This document shows, piece by piece, positions 13,442-19,414 of a stretch of 29,191 nt of DNA; the first letter of the stretch is position 1, and each line of letters begins with the position of its first letter. The notes below the pieces were generated by a model. It was not told the DNA's origin. It worked only from the letters and a program-made list of their open reading frames with translations, and did not search any database. The stretch is from a virus, in IMG/VR virus record IMGVR_UViG_3300043438_000084, positions 1 to 29,191 of that record; one strand, given 5' to 3'. Both the position numbers and the translations under genes were made by a program.

Positions 13442-13791
13442 GCAGAATAGACGAAATAAAACAAGTGATAATTGAAGAAGGCTTACACCTACCCAATAGA
13501 CAAAGAGACAAAGTTTACCGTAGGTTCTACTTAGCTCACCTGTTACGCAAAGAAAAGTTAATGCTTAGAGAGATTGGAGAGATATTTAACAAGTCACATG
13601 CAACAATGATACATTCAATTGAAAGCCATAAGCACTGGCATAGGGTAAGAGACGAGCAGTATTTAAATGTAACTTTAGATTTAAGAGAACGCTTCCCTAT
13701 TCGTGTTACACTAAGACAGGAAATACTTAAAGTAAATTCAATGCGTGAATTAACTGATTTAAAAAAGAAAATAAAAAACTTTTTGTATTGA
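13438..13791 (+). CDS. DnaA domain IV-like DNA-binding protein
   Basis: This is a 117-residue protein. Residues 28-65 carry the DnaA C-terminal signature: YLAHLLRKEKLMLREIGEIF followed by NKSHATMIHSIESHK. This parallels the 'lr.IG..FggRdHsTVihai' helix-turn-helix of bacterial DnaA domain IV. The AAA+ ATPase domains are absent, so it can bind DNA but not melt it by itself. In phages such proteins may compete with or recruit host initiator, or act as regulators. It is the last gene before the structured leader and the replication organizer, which supports a replication role. The domain call is good; the function is inferred. Confidence 0.75.
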   Translation: MSRIDEIKQVIIEEGLHLPNRQRDKVYRRFYLAHLLRKEKLMLREIGEIFNKSHATMIHSIESHKHWHRVRDEQYLNVTLDLRERFPIRVTLRQEILKVNSMRELTDLKKKIKNFLY

Positions 13792-13798
13792 TGCAACT

Positions 13799-13824
13799 TT
13801 GTATTAAATAAATTCGTATATTAG
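13799..13824 (+). promoter_or_regulatory. Weak candidate promoter before the structured leader
   Basis: TTG at 13799-13801 and TATATTAG at 13817-13824 (one mismatch to TAnnTTTG) are separated by 15 bases, shorter than usual. A transcript from here would start at about the first base of the structured region, which is the main reason to list it. Confidence 0.25.
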
Positions 13825-13828
13825 CAGA

Positions 13829-13928
13829 CCCAGTGCAGGGGCATAAAAAACTTTATTAGAAACCTCTTTGGCGATTAGGGCTGCACTCCCGAAAGTTGAA
13901 GGGGTTTTATCATTTTAAGTGCAGTACT
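13829..13928 (+). ncRNA. Structured, pseudoknot-capable leader RNA of the replication organizer gene
   Basis: A hairpin is formed by 13859-13869 with 13898-13908 (core AAACCTCTT/AAGGGGTTT, with G-U extensions). It is continued by GGG 13878-13880 with CCC 13888-13890 and closes a seven-base loop CTGCACT (13881-13887). That loop is perfectly complementary to AGTGCAG at 13832-13838 and to a second identical AGTGCAG at 13918-13924, four bases before the start codon. AACTTT (13849-13854) also complements AAAGTT (13892-13897) in the internal loop. The two rival partners suggest a switch that could hide or expose the start site. This is my pairing by eye; no known RNA family is recognised. Confidence 0.5.
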
Positions 13929-14597
13929 ATGGCAGAAAACAAAAAGGGCTTTATTCTTTACGCCGACCAAAAAGAACTATTTTCACAACTTCCTGATGAA
14001 ATTGCGGGTAAATTAATCAAACATATAATGGCTTATGTTAATGATGAAAATCCTATAAGTGATGATATTTTAATCAATATTGCATTTACACCTATTAAAC
14101 TACAGCTAAAAAGAGACCTTGTTAAATTTGAGGAAACTAAAGATAGGCGTAGTGTTGCAGGTAAAATAGGTGCTGAGAAAAGATGGCAAAGTATAGCAAA
14201 CGATGGCAATCGCATAAATGGTATAGCAAACGATAGCAAACCAAAGCAAACGATAGCAAAAATAGCTGTTAAAGATAATGTTAATGTAAAAGATATACAT
14301 ATATATAGTTTTTATGATTCTTTAATTGAATATGGATTTAAAAAGGATTTAGTTAACGATTGGTTAGAAGTTAGAAAATCTAAAAAATTAACAAATACTA
14401 AAACTGCCTGTGATAAATTTATTATTGAGGTAGAAAAATCTAAACTAGATAAAAACGAAATATTAAAAATGTGTGTTGAAAAAAGTTGGGGAGGGTTTCA
14501 AAATAGTTGGCAATTAAAAAATGAACAAGCAGAAGCTTCAAGCGATGATATTTTATACAACCATCTTATGGCACACGCAGCAAAATATTCAAAATGA
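13929..14597 (+). CDS. Replication organizer/initiator (DUF6291-like)
   Basis: This is a 222-residue protein. The ATG at 13929 (MAENKKGFILYADQKELFSQLP) is chosen over a TTG at 13896 that lies inside the leader hairpin. Residues 1-80 match DUF6291: FILYADQKELFSQLPDEIAGKLIKHIMAYVNDE and FTPIKLQLKRDLVKFEE, then the RRSVAGKIGAEKRWQ linker. Residues ~120-200 are a helical C-terminal domain ending WGGFQNSWQL, as in phage replisome organizers. Between the two lies a 10-bp repeat array in the DNA, as initiator genes of lambda O type carry their origin. The next gene is a RecA-fold ATPase. The initiation role follows from family and context. Confidence 0.75.
   Translation: MAENKKGFILYADQKELFSQLPDEIAGKLIKHIMAYVNDENPISDDILINIAFTPIKLQLKRDLVKFEETKDRRSVAGKIGAEKRWQSIANDGNRINGIANDSKPKQTIAKIAVKDNVNVKDIHIYSFYDSLIEYGFKKDLVNDWLEVRKSKKLTNTKTACDKFIIEVEKSKLDKNEILKMCVEKSWGGFQNSWQLKNEQAEASSDDILYNHLMAHAAKYSK
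14181..14262 (+). repeat. 10-bp tandem repeat array (candidate origin iterons) inside the organizer gene
   Basis: In register from 14181, successive 10-base blocks end in (A/G)GCAA(A/T) at 14181, 14191, 14201, 14221, 14231, 14241 and 14251. One degenerate block lies at 14211 and a partial one at 14261. The best unit is CGATAGCAAA. The period is one helical turn, so all sites face the same side. An A/T-rich stretch free of GC clusters follows (about 14262-14360), as expected for a DNA-unwinding element. Confidence 0.65.
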
Positions 14598-15502
14598 TAC
14601 AGCAAAAAGGAAGCTCAATTAATTACTTGCTAGATTATCGTAACGGCAAAATAAAACAAGGCTTAGGATTAGATTGTCCACTAGATGATAATTTAAGATT
14701 TAAACCTAAACAACTAAATATTATTTTGGGCCACGATAATGTAGGAAAAACTTATTGGATAACCTGGTACTTTTTAGCACTTGCAATTAAACAAAATTTA
14801 AAGTTTATAATTTGGAGCGGTGAAAATCAAAGCGGACAATTAATGCGTGATATGATACAAATGTATTCAGGCAAACCATTTAAAGAGCTTACAGAAAAAG
14901 ATATACATAGCTATTCAACTTATTTAGAACAGTACTTTGACTTTGTAGATAATTCAAAACTTTATAAGCCTGAAGAACTATTGGCTATTTTTGGTAACTC
15001 AAATGCAGATGCTTGTCTTATTGATCCATTTACAGGATTAGATAGAGACTTAACTTATGAAGGTAACTACAGGTTTTTAAATATGGCTAGACAATTTGTA
15101 AACAATACAGGAAAAACAATCTACATAAACACGCACCCTAATAGTGAAAGTGGTAGAAGTGGTAATCTATACCCTGAGCAGCACCATTGGAAAGGACATC
15201 TTAAACCACCATTAAAGGACCACATAGAAGGAGGTAAAGCATTTTTAAATAGGTGTGATGATATGTTTGTAATTCATAGATTAATTAAGCATAAGGATAT
15301 GAAGTTTTTGACTATGATAGGTGTAGAAAAAATCAAAGATATGGACACTGGAGGTAAGCACACTGAATTAGAATTACCTGTTCTTTGTGAATTTAATAGA
15401 GGCTTAGGCTTTACGATTGGAGGTGTTGACCCTTTAAAAAAACACAGGCCAAAACAAAAATTAACAATGATAGAAAGAAAATTAAACGACTTACCATTTT
15501 AA
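14594..15502 (+). CDS. RecA-fold replicative ATPase (RepA/DnaB-like helicase)
   Basis: This is a 302-residue protein. Walker A is GHDNVGKT (residues 46-53, Lys52 and Thr53), followed by IIWSGENQSGQLMRDMI. Walker B is ACLIDPFTGLD (Asp144), and a sensor-like strand TIYINTHPNSE follows. The layout and length match RepA/DnaB-like hexameric helicase domains (AAA_25 type) of phages. It is coupled by ATGA to the organizer gene, so the pair likely forms the initiator and helicase. The extreme C-terminus, KLNDLPF, resembles an SSB-type acidic tip, which is unusual for a helicase. Confidence 0.8.
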   Translation: MIQQKGSSINYLLDYRNGKIKQGLGLDCPLDDNLRFKPKQLNIILGHDNVGKTYWITWYFLALAIKQNLKFIIWSGENQSGQLMRDMIQMYSGKPFKELTEKDIHSYSTYLEQYFDFVDNSKLYKPEELLAIFGNSNADACLIDPFTGLDRDLTYEGNYRFLNMARQFVNNTGKTIYINTHPNSESGRSGNLYPEQHHWKGHLKPPLKDHIEGGKAFLNRCDDMFVIHRLIKHKDMKFLTMIGVEKIKDMDTGGKHTELELPVLCEFNRGLGFTIGGVDPLKKHRPKQKLTMIERKLNDLPF

Positions 15503-15504
15503 AT

Positions 15505-15789
15505 ATGAACTTAGAACTATTAAAACAAAAAGCAATACTTAAAAAAAATATTATTAAGATAGAAATATCAAAAGACGAAATAATTAAGAAGCACCCGAAT
15601 AGAACTGACTTAATAAATTCTATGCAGGAATCACAAACCGAACTAGAAGATGTATATGCTTTTATTCACGAGATGGAGAAGCAATTACGAATGCAGGTTG
15701 AGACATCTTATAGACTTGAACGCTTAAACCTTGAATTGAAATATGAAGTTAAACAAGCAGAATTAAATTTGAAAATGTATGAGATGTAA
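15505..15789 (+). CDS. Coiled-coil hypothetical protein
   Basis: This 94-residue, almost wholly helical protein has heptad-like spacing (LEDVYAFIHEMEKQLRMQVETSYRLERLNLELKYEVKQAELNLKM). It is highly charged and soluble. It lies two bases after the ATPase gene and overlaps NinG by 11 bases. It could be an accessory of the replication or recombination proteins on either side. No family is recognised. Confidence 0.6.
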   Translation: MNLELLKQKAILKKNIIKIEISKDEIIKKHPNRTDLINSMQESQTELEDVYAFIHEMEKQLRMQVETSYRLERLNLELKYEVKQAELNLKMYEM

Positions 15790-16297
15790 AAACTGCAAAG
15801 AACAATTTGATCCTGTTAAATTTCTACAAAAATACTGCCTAAAAGACGAATGTATAAAAGTTTGGGTAAAAGCAGAAAACGAAAAGCAATGGACAAAGAA
15901 GAAAAGTCAAATGAAAGCCGATTTAACAACTTTAAGCGACTATCTTAAGTTAACTCAACAAGTATTCAATAAGTTTATTCGGATGCGTGATGAGGGCTTA
16001 AATTGTATTAGTTGCGATCTACCACCAAAGAAGAAAAATTGCGGACATTATTTTAGTCAAGGAGGGCATTCGGCAGTAAGATTTGACGAGGATAACTGCC
16101 ATTTACAATGCGAACACTGTAACACTTTTTTATCAGGTAACCTGTTAAACTATCAAATAGGAATTGAAAAGAGAATAGGAGGCGAAAGATTAATGCAGCT
16201 TCAAGCTAAAGCACACGATGTAAAGAAGTGGACAAAAGAAGAACTAAAAGAAATAATAGAAATTTATAAAAAAAAGATAAAAAATATTGCTGATTAA
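15779..16297 (+). CDS. ninG: NinG-like recombination nuclease
   Basis: This is a 172-residue protein. The N-terminal Cys cluster (MRCKNCKEQF ... KYCLKDEC; Cys3, Cys6, Cys20, Cys25) is followed by a helical, Lys-rich linker. Then comes the second zinc/HNH-like module CISCDLPPKKKNCGHYFSQGGHSAVRFDEDN and CHLQCEHCNTFLSGN. This is the full order of lambda NinG (Rap), a structure-specific endonuclease for recombination intermediates. The C-terminus is basic and helical. It lies between the replication genes and the ERF/exonuclease pair, consistent with resolving joints made by those enzymes. The promoter for ERF begins inside its 3' end. Confidence 0.88.
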   Translation: MRCKNCKEQFDPVKFLQKYCLKDECIKVWVKAENEKQWTKKKSQMKADLTTLSDYLKLTQQVFNKFIRMRDEGLNCISCDLPPKKKNCGHYFSQGGHSAVRFDEDNCHLQCEHCNTFLSGNLLNYQIGIEKRIGGERLMQLQAKAHDVKKWTKEELKEIIEIYKKKIKNIAD

Positions 16298-16316
16298 AAT
16301 AAAAGTATTATATTTG
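16287..16316 (+). promoter_or_regulatory. Bacteroidota-type promoter of the recombination operon
   Basis: TTG at 16287-16289, a 19-base spacer and TATATTTG at 16309-16316 (full TAnnTTTG match). The -33 element lies within the last codons of ninG. The leader repeats AACAATTTAA (16326-16335) and AAACGCTATGAAAA (16341-16354) of the early operon leader. Confidence 0.85.
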
Positions 16317-16347
16317 TGTATAATTAACAATTTAAAAACAAAACGCT

Positions 16348-16863
16348 ATGAAAAATTTATTTAAAAGTTTAGCTGAATTTCAACAGGAAGTACCTGTTAT
16401 TCACAAAGCAACACAAGGTTACGGTTACACTTATGCAGATTTGCCTAAAATCTTTGAGACTATCAACCCATTACTAAAGAAAAACGGATTAGGTTTTACT
16501 CAGTTAATCAACGGAACTGAATTAATTACTATTTTATTCCATTGTGAAAGTGGTGAAAGTATAGAAAGTAAAACAGCAATACCTCAAGGAGTACAATTAA
16601 AAGGTATGAATGATTTTCAAGTATTAGGAAGTGCTATTACATACCTTCGTAGATACGCTTTATCTTCGATTTGCGGGCTTGTAACTGATAAAGATACCGA
16701 TGCTTCAGGTGAGCAAGTTAAACACGAACCAAAGAAGCCTACAATAGACGCTAAAAGATTTGATAAGGCATTAGAATCTATTTCAAATGGTAGTTACACT
16801 ATTGCGGAACTAATTGAAAAGTTTGATTTAACACCTGCACAAACTAAACTTGTACAACCATGA
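16348..16863 (+). CDS. erf: ERF-family single-strand annealing protein
   Basis: This is a 171-residue protein. Residues 1-120 match the ERF superfamily: FQQEVPVIHKATQGYGYTYADLPKIFETINPLLKKNGLGF, then SKTAIPQGVQ, and DFQVLGSAITYLRRYALSSICGLVTDKDTD. It anneals complementary single strands, and pairs here with the exonuclease encoded directly downstream (ATGA overlap). The last ~50 residues are a charged linker and a small helical domain (SYTIAELIEKFDLTPAQTKLV). It is expressed from its own promoter with the AAACGCT leader, so probably early and strongly. Confidence 0.92.
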   Translation: MKNLFKSLAEFQQEVPVIHKATQGYGYTYADLPKIFETINPLLKKNGLGFTQLINGTELITILFHCESGESIESKTAIPQGVQLKGMNDFQVLGSAITYLRRYALSSICGLVTDKDTDASGEQVKHEPKKPTIDAKRFDKALESISNGSYTIAELIEKFDLTPAQTKLVQP

Positions 16864-17528
16864 AGGTAAGATGCAGCCAATTAGGTAAGATAATGACAAA
16901 GCCTCGTTTAAAAAGCGAGGTACTGTCACAAACTACTAAGACCTATATACAGGAGCTTGTACTACAGGAAAAATACGGAATCTATAAGGAGTTTTGGAGT
17001 AGGTATACAGACAAGGGTAATGCCGTAGAAGATGAGGCTATCAATTTAGCAATGGACACTTTAGAAGTTGGGTTCATATATAAAAACGAAGAAAGCTTTA
17101 GCAATGAGTGGATTAAAGGCACACCTGATGTTAATACAGATATTCTTTTAGATGTGAAATCAAGTTGGGATGCAACTACATTCCCGTTCTTTGAAGATGA
17201 GCTACCTAATAAAGATTATTTTTACCAACTACAGGGTTATATGTGGTTAACAGGTAAGCAAACTTCTTTACTTTGTTACTGCCTGATTAATACACCATTT
17301 GAAATAGTTGAAGATGAGGTAAGGCGTGAACACTGGAAGCAGCAGTCAATAGATGAGAGTCAAGATATTCGTGATTTTGTAGAAGCAAAGCATAACTTTG
17401 ACCATATACCAAAAGAAAAACGAATCAAGACTTTTGTAATTGATCGTGATGAGTCTGTAATAGAAGAGATAAAAACACGAATAGAATTATGCAGAGAATA
17501 CTATAACCAACTAATAGAAACGATATGA
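16860..17528 (+). CDS. PD-(D/E)XK exonuclease (YqaJ/lambda Exo-like)
   Basis: This is a 222-residue protein. The nuclease core is visible as KGNAVEDEA (Glu57), GTPDV (Asp90), ILLDVKSSWD (Asp98 and Lys100) and the helix with QLQGYMWLTG (Gln123), the order of YqaJ and lambda-exonuclease-type enzymes. It makes 3' single-stranded tails for the ERF annealing protein encoded just upstream and coupled by ATGA. The C-terminal third is helical. A stable hairpin, CCTCGTTT/AAGCGAGG type, lies at 16902-16920 within codons ~15-20. Confidence 0.88.
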   Translation: MKVRCSQLGKIMTKPRLKSEVLSQTTKTYIQELVLQEKYGIYKEFWSRYTDKGNAVEDEAINLAMDTLEVGFIYKNEESFSNEWIKGTPDVNTDILLDVKSSWDATTFPFFEDELPNKDYFYQLQGYMWLTGKQTSLLCYCLINTPFEIVEDEVRREHWKQQSIDESQDIRDFVEAKHNFDHIPKEKRIKTFVIDRDESVIEEIKTRIELCREYYNQLIETI

Positions 17529-17617
17529 TAATTTTACTAACAATACTGCTCACACCCGCAATAGTTTGGGGTTGGGTTTGTTCAATAGCTTATTTATTAA
17601 ACCTTAAAAACGATTAA
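17525..17617 (+). CDS. Tiny membrane protein (30 residues)
   Basis: ATG at 17525 overlaps the exonuclease stop (ATGA), and TAA is at 17615-17617. The peptide is one hydrophobic helix from residue 2 to 24 (IILLTILLTPAIVWGWVCSIAYL) with a polar end (LNLKND). Coupling to the upstream gene and the next gene starting one base after its stop make it likely to be translated. The function is unknown. Confidence 0.55.
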   Translation: MIILLTILLTPAIVWGWVCSIAYLLNLKND

Positions 17618-17618
17618 A

Positions 17619-17801
17619 ATGGAAACAAAAAAAGTAACAATTGAAGATGTGGTAAAGAACAATGCTTATTGCCCAATTCCCGTAGATGTATTCCCAAACT
17701 TAATGGGAATCAATTTAGTAAGTGTAGATTCAGTTGAGTATACAAAACAAACAGATGGACAATTAGTGTCTATGACAGTTAATTTTATCCCTAACAACTA
17801 A
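17619..17801 (+). CDS. Small hypothetical protein
   Basis: This 60-residue protein starts METKKVTIEDVV, with a TGTAAT-free A-rich upstream region like its neighbours. It consists of a short helix and about three strands (GINLVSVDSVEYTKQTDGQLVSMTVNFIP), possibly a single small beta domain. It is located in the recombination operon. I do not recognise a family. Confidence 0.58.
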   Translation: METKKVTIEDVVKNNAYCPIPVDVFPNLMGINLVSVDSVEYTKQTDGQLVSMTVNFIPNN

Positions 17802-17813
17802 ATAATATTAAAA

Positions 17814-17948
17814 ATGAAAGTAAAATTAATTAACAGTTATAAAGTATGGAATGTAATTTCTATTACTCCAATGATAGCAATAGACTTTGAAGATAAGTGT
17901 ATTAGAATTGCATTTCTTATGTGTCATTTTGAAGTAACAATTAAATAA
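17814..17948 (+). CDS. Small hypothetical protein (44 residues)
   Basis: ATG is at 17814 and TAA at 17946-17948. The sequence is strand-like throughout (MKVKLINSYKVWNVISITPMIAIDFEDKC), with two Cys residues. It fills the gap between its neighbours exactly and uses the same strand and codon style, so it is probably real. The function is unknown. Confidence 0.5.
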   Translation: MKVKLINSYKVWNVISITPMIAIDFEDKCIRIAFLMCHFEVTIK

Positions 17949-17955
17949 ATATAAA

Positions 17956-18195
17956 ATGGAAACAAAAAACAACAGCGGTGCTATCTTTAAAAATGATAAC
18001 AAAAAGTCCGAAAACCACCCCGACTATAAGGGTAAGGTAAATGTAAATGGTAAAGATATGGAAGTAGCGTTATGGCTTAAGGAGTCTTCAAAAGGAACTA
18101 AATACTTTTCGTGTTCTTTTAGTGAGCCGTATATTAAAACTGATGAGCCACAAATAAGAGTTACTGAACTTGATGCTGATGACTTACCATTTTGA
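17956..18195 (+). CDS. SSB-like small DNA-binding protein (DUF736-like)
   Basis: This is a 79-residue protein. NSGAIFKNDNKKSENHPDYKG, VALWLKESSKGTKYF and SFSEPYI recall DUF736-like/OB-type small proteins found near phage recombination genes. The C-terminus, ELDADDLPF, has the acidic tip ending in hydrophobic residues that bacterial SSB proteins use to contact partner enzymes. This is the likely phage single-strand binding protein, lying in one operon with ERF and the exonuclease. The OB fold is inferred from strand rhythm, not shown. Confidence 0.6.
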   Translation: METKNNSGAIFKNDNKKSENHPDYKGKVNVNGKDMEVALWLKESSKGTKYFSCSFSEPYIKTDEPQIRVTELDADDLPF

Positions 18196-18196
18196 T

Positions 18197-18412
18197 ATGT
18201 ACATAGATGATTATAGTTTACGAGCTTATCTAAGGGAAGCATTAAAGACCAAAACACGAAACCAAATAGTCAAAGAAATACAGGGTAGAGGTGAGAAGTT
18301 TCACCAATACAATATTGATAGGTTTCTGCAGGGAAAAGATGTAAGTTTAGAAACAGCAAAGAAGTTAGACAAGTACATTTACCGAATGAATATAATGAGC
18401 CCCTTTAATTAG
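18197..18412 (+). CDS. Small Cro/XRE-like HTH protein
   Basis: This is a 71-residue protein. The ATG at 18197, directly after the SSB-like stop, is preferred over one at 18170. Helices (SLRAYLREALKTKTRNQIVKEIQ) are followed by EKFHQYNIDRFLQGKDVSLETAKKLDKYIYRM, which fits the recognition helix and C-terminal helices of small XRE/Cro proteins. It is probably a phage transcription regulator. Its last codons and stop (TAG 18410-18412) lie inside the terminator hairpin. Confidence 0.62.
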   Translation: MYIDDYSLRAYLREALKTKTRNQIVKEIQGRGEKFHQYNIDRFLQGKDVSLETAKKLDKYIYRMNIMSPFN

Positions 18413-18421
18413 GGGTTTTTT
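18400..18421 (+). terminator. Terminator overlapping the stop of the HTH gene
   Basis: CCCCT (18400-18404) pairs with AGGGG (18411-18415) over the loop TTAATT, followed by six T (18416-18421). The stop codon of the HTH gene is inside the hairpin. This ends the recombination operon. Confidence 0.85.
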
Positions 18422-18451
18422 ATTTTAAAGCGTTTATATTAAAATTAATTA

Positions 18452-18463
18452 TATATTTACACT
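18452..18463 (+). promoter_or_regulatory. Possible promoter -7-like motif TATATTTACACT
   Basis: TATATTTA matches TAnnTTTG except the last base, just upstream of the ATG at 18464 and downstream of a terminator. It resembles TACATTTACACT at 10517. If used, the mRNA would be leaderless or nearly so. There is no clear -33 TTG. Confidence 0.3.
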
Positions 18464-18712
18464 ATGGAACTAATATTAATTATATCAATGGCGTGGTGGT
18501 TAGTAAACTTTGAGCCATTACAGCTATCAATAGATGCAATATTTAACAAGCTACCTGTTGACAATTTAACCGTCTTTACACACGCAGCTTTAGGGTGTTG
18601 GAAGTGCTGGAGCTTTTGGTTAACTATATTTATCACAGTAGATTTTAGCCTTGCTTGCTTTGCTGCTTTACTTACCTTTATTTTAGATTTATGTTTGAAC
18701 AAACTGAAGTAG
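18464..18712 (+). CDS. Small membrane protein with GCWKCWSFW motif
   Basis: This 82-residue protein has hydrophobic segments at about residues 2-14 and 50-78 (FWLTIFITVDFSLACFAALLTFILDLCL). Between them is a soluble part with THAALGCWKCWSFW, a CxxC motif flanked by Trp that could bind metal or form a disulfide. It is the first gene after a terminator. The function is unknown; such Cys-containing small membrane proteins occur near terminase genes in related phages as far as I recall. Confidence 0.6.
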   Translation: MELILIISMAWWLVNFEPLQLSIDAIFNKLPVDNLTVFTHAALGCWKCWSFWLTIFITVDFSLACFAALLTFILDLCLNKLK

Positions 18713-18894
18713 ACTTAATTGCGTCTATATTTGAAACTGAGGAACTTGTTAGGACTGCAAAGGTTAATCTTAATAAGTTAGCTAAGATAAAAGAAAAATA
18801 TACAGGCGTCAAAGAAAAGGACTGTTTCTGTTCTTCAGTTAGGCGTAAGATTTGGTTTAAAGGTTTTAAATTATGGTATGAAAGCAATACTTGA
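18691..18894 (+). CDS. Small hypothetical protein
   Basis: This is a 67-residue protein. The ATG at 18691 (MFEQTEVDLIASIFETEELV) is chosen over one at 18655 deep inside the membrane protein gene. The helical N-terminal half is followed by a basic Cys/Trp-containing end (DCFCSSVRRKIWFKGFKLWYESNT). It overlaps both neighbours. No family is recognised; a small DNA or protein binder is possible. Confidence 0.55.
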   Translation: MFEQTEVDLIASIFETEELVRTAKVNLNKLAKIKEKYTGVKEKDCFCSSVRRKIWFKGFKLWYESNT

Positions 18895-19414
18895 TAAATA
18901 CATAACTGAGAATTACGCAGAAGTTAGGACTTATACTAACTACTTCCTTGTGCGGTTCAAAAGTTTTATAGATGCTGATACCGTTATAAACAATTCTTAT
19001 ATTCATGTAGTCAATATAAACGATCCATTACCAACAATCGAAAAGGTTAAATCTTATTTATTCAATACAATTAAGTACCAGGTGATATGGACATCTTCAC
19101 TATCAAATAGACACGATAGGATAAATTCAATGCCGTTCATAGTTGACAAAGACGCTGCAGAAGATACCACCGATTTAGATGCTAAGATATTAGCCGATAA
19201 AACTTATAATCTTCAAAAGGCCGTAATAGAAATATATAGACAAAGAATAAAGGATAGCATACAGAAAACAATCTTTGAAGCTTACATTGATAAAGGATAT
19301 AATACAGCCCGAAGTATGGCTAAGTATTTCGATATTACTACAACCTCAGCCCATTACATCATAAAGGATTTGAAACACGAATTAAACGAATTACAATATA
19401 GTTATGAAGATTAG
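18878..19414 (+). CDS. Divergent sigma-70 (ECF)-like protein
   Basis: This is a 178-residue protein. Residues 5-70 resemble region 2: a helix with KYITENYAEVRTYTNYFLVRF, then DADTVINNSYIHVVN and VKSYLFNTIKYQVI, like 'DAEDvvQevfl.v...aYLf.ia.n' of ECF sigma factors. Residues 120-172 resemble region 4: RIKDSIQKTIFEAYIDKGYNTARSMAKYFDITTTSAHYIIKDLKHEL, an HTH with the usual spacing. Such a factor would redirect host RNA polymerase, perhaps to late genes, and it lies just before the terminase genes. The similarity is remote and by eye; a plain HTH protein is the alternative. Confidence 0.55.
   Translation: MKAILDKYITENYAEVRTYTNYFLVRFKSFIDADTVINNSYIHVVNINDPLPTIEKVKSYLFNTIKYQVIWTSSLSNRHDRINSMPFIVDKDAAEDTTDLDAKILADKTYNLQKAVIEIYRQRIKDSIQKTIFEAYIDKGYNTARSMAKYFDITTTSAHYIIKDLKHELNELQYSYED
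19393..19406 (+). promoter_or_regulatory. Start-codon motif ACAATATAGTTATG, copy 3
   Basis: The motif is identical to copies 1 and 2 and again ends in a start codon (19404). Here it lies inside the coding end of the sigma-like gene, so it is kept although it must also encode protein (codons for ...LQYSYED). Confidence 0.5.

Noticed and set aside
13829-13928. tRNA or tRNA-like gene in the structured stretch
   Set aside because: There is no GTTCRA T-loop, no anticodon stem and no CCA-like end; the pairing pattern is a hairpin with a pseudoknot-type loop.
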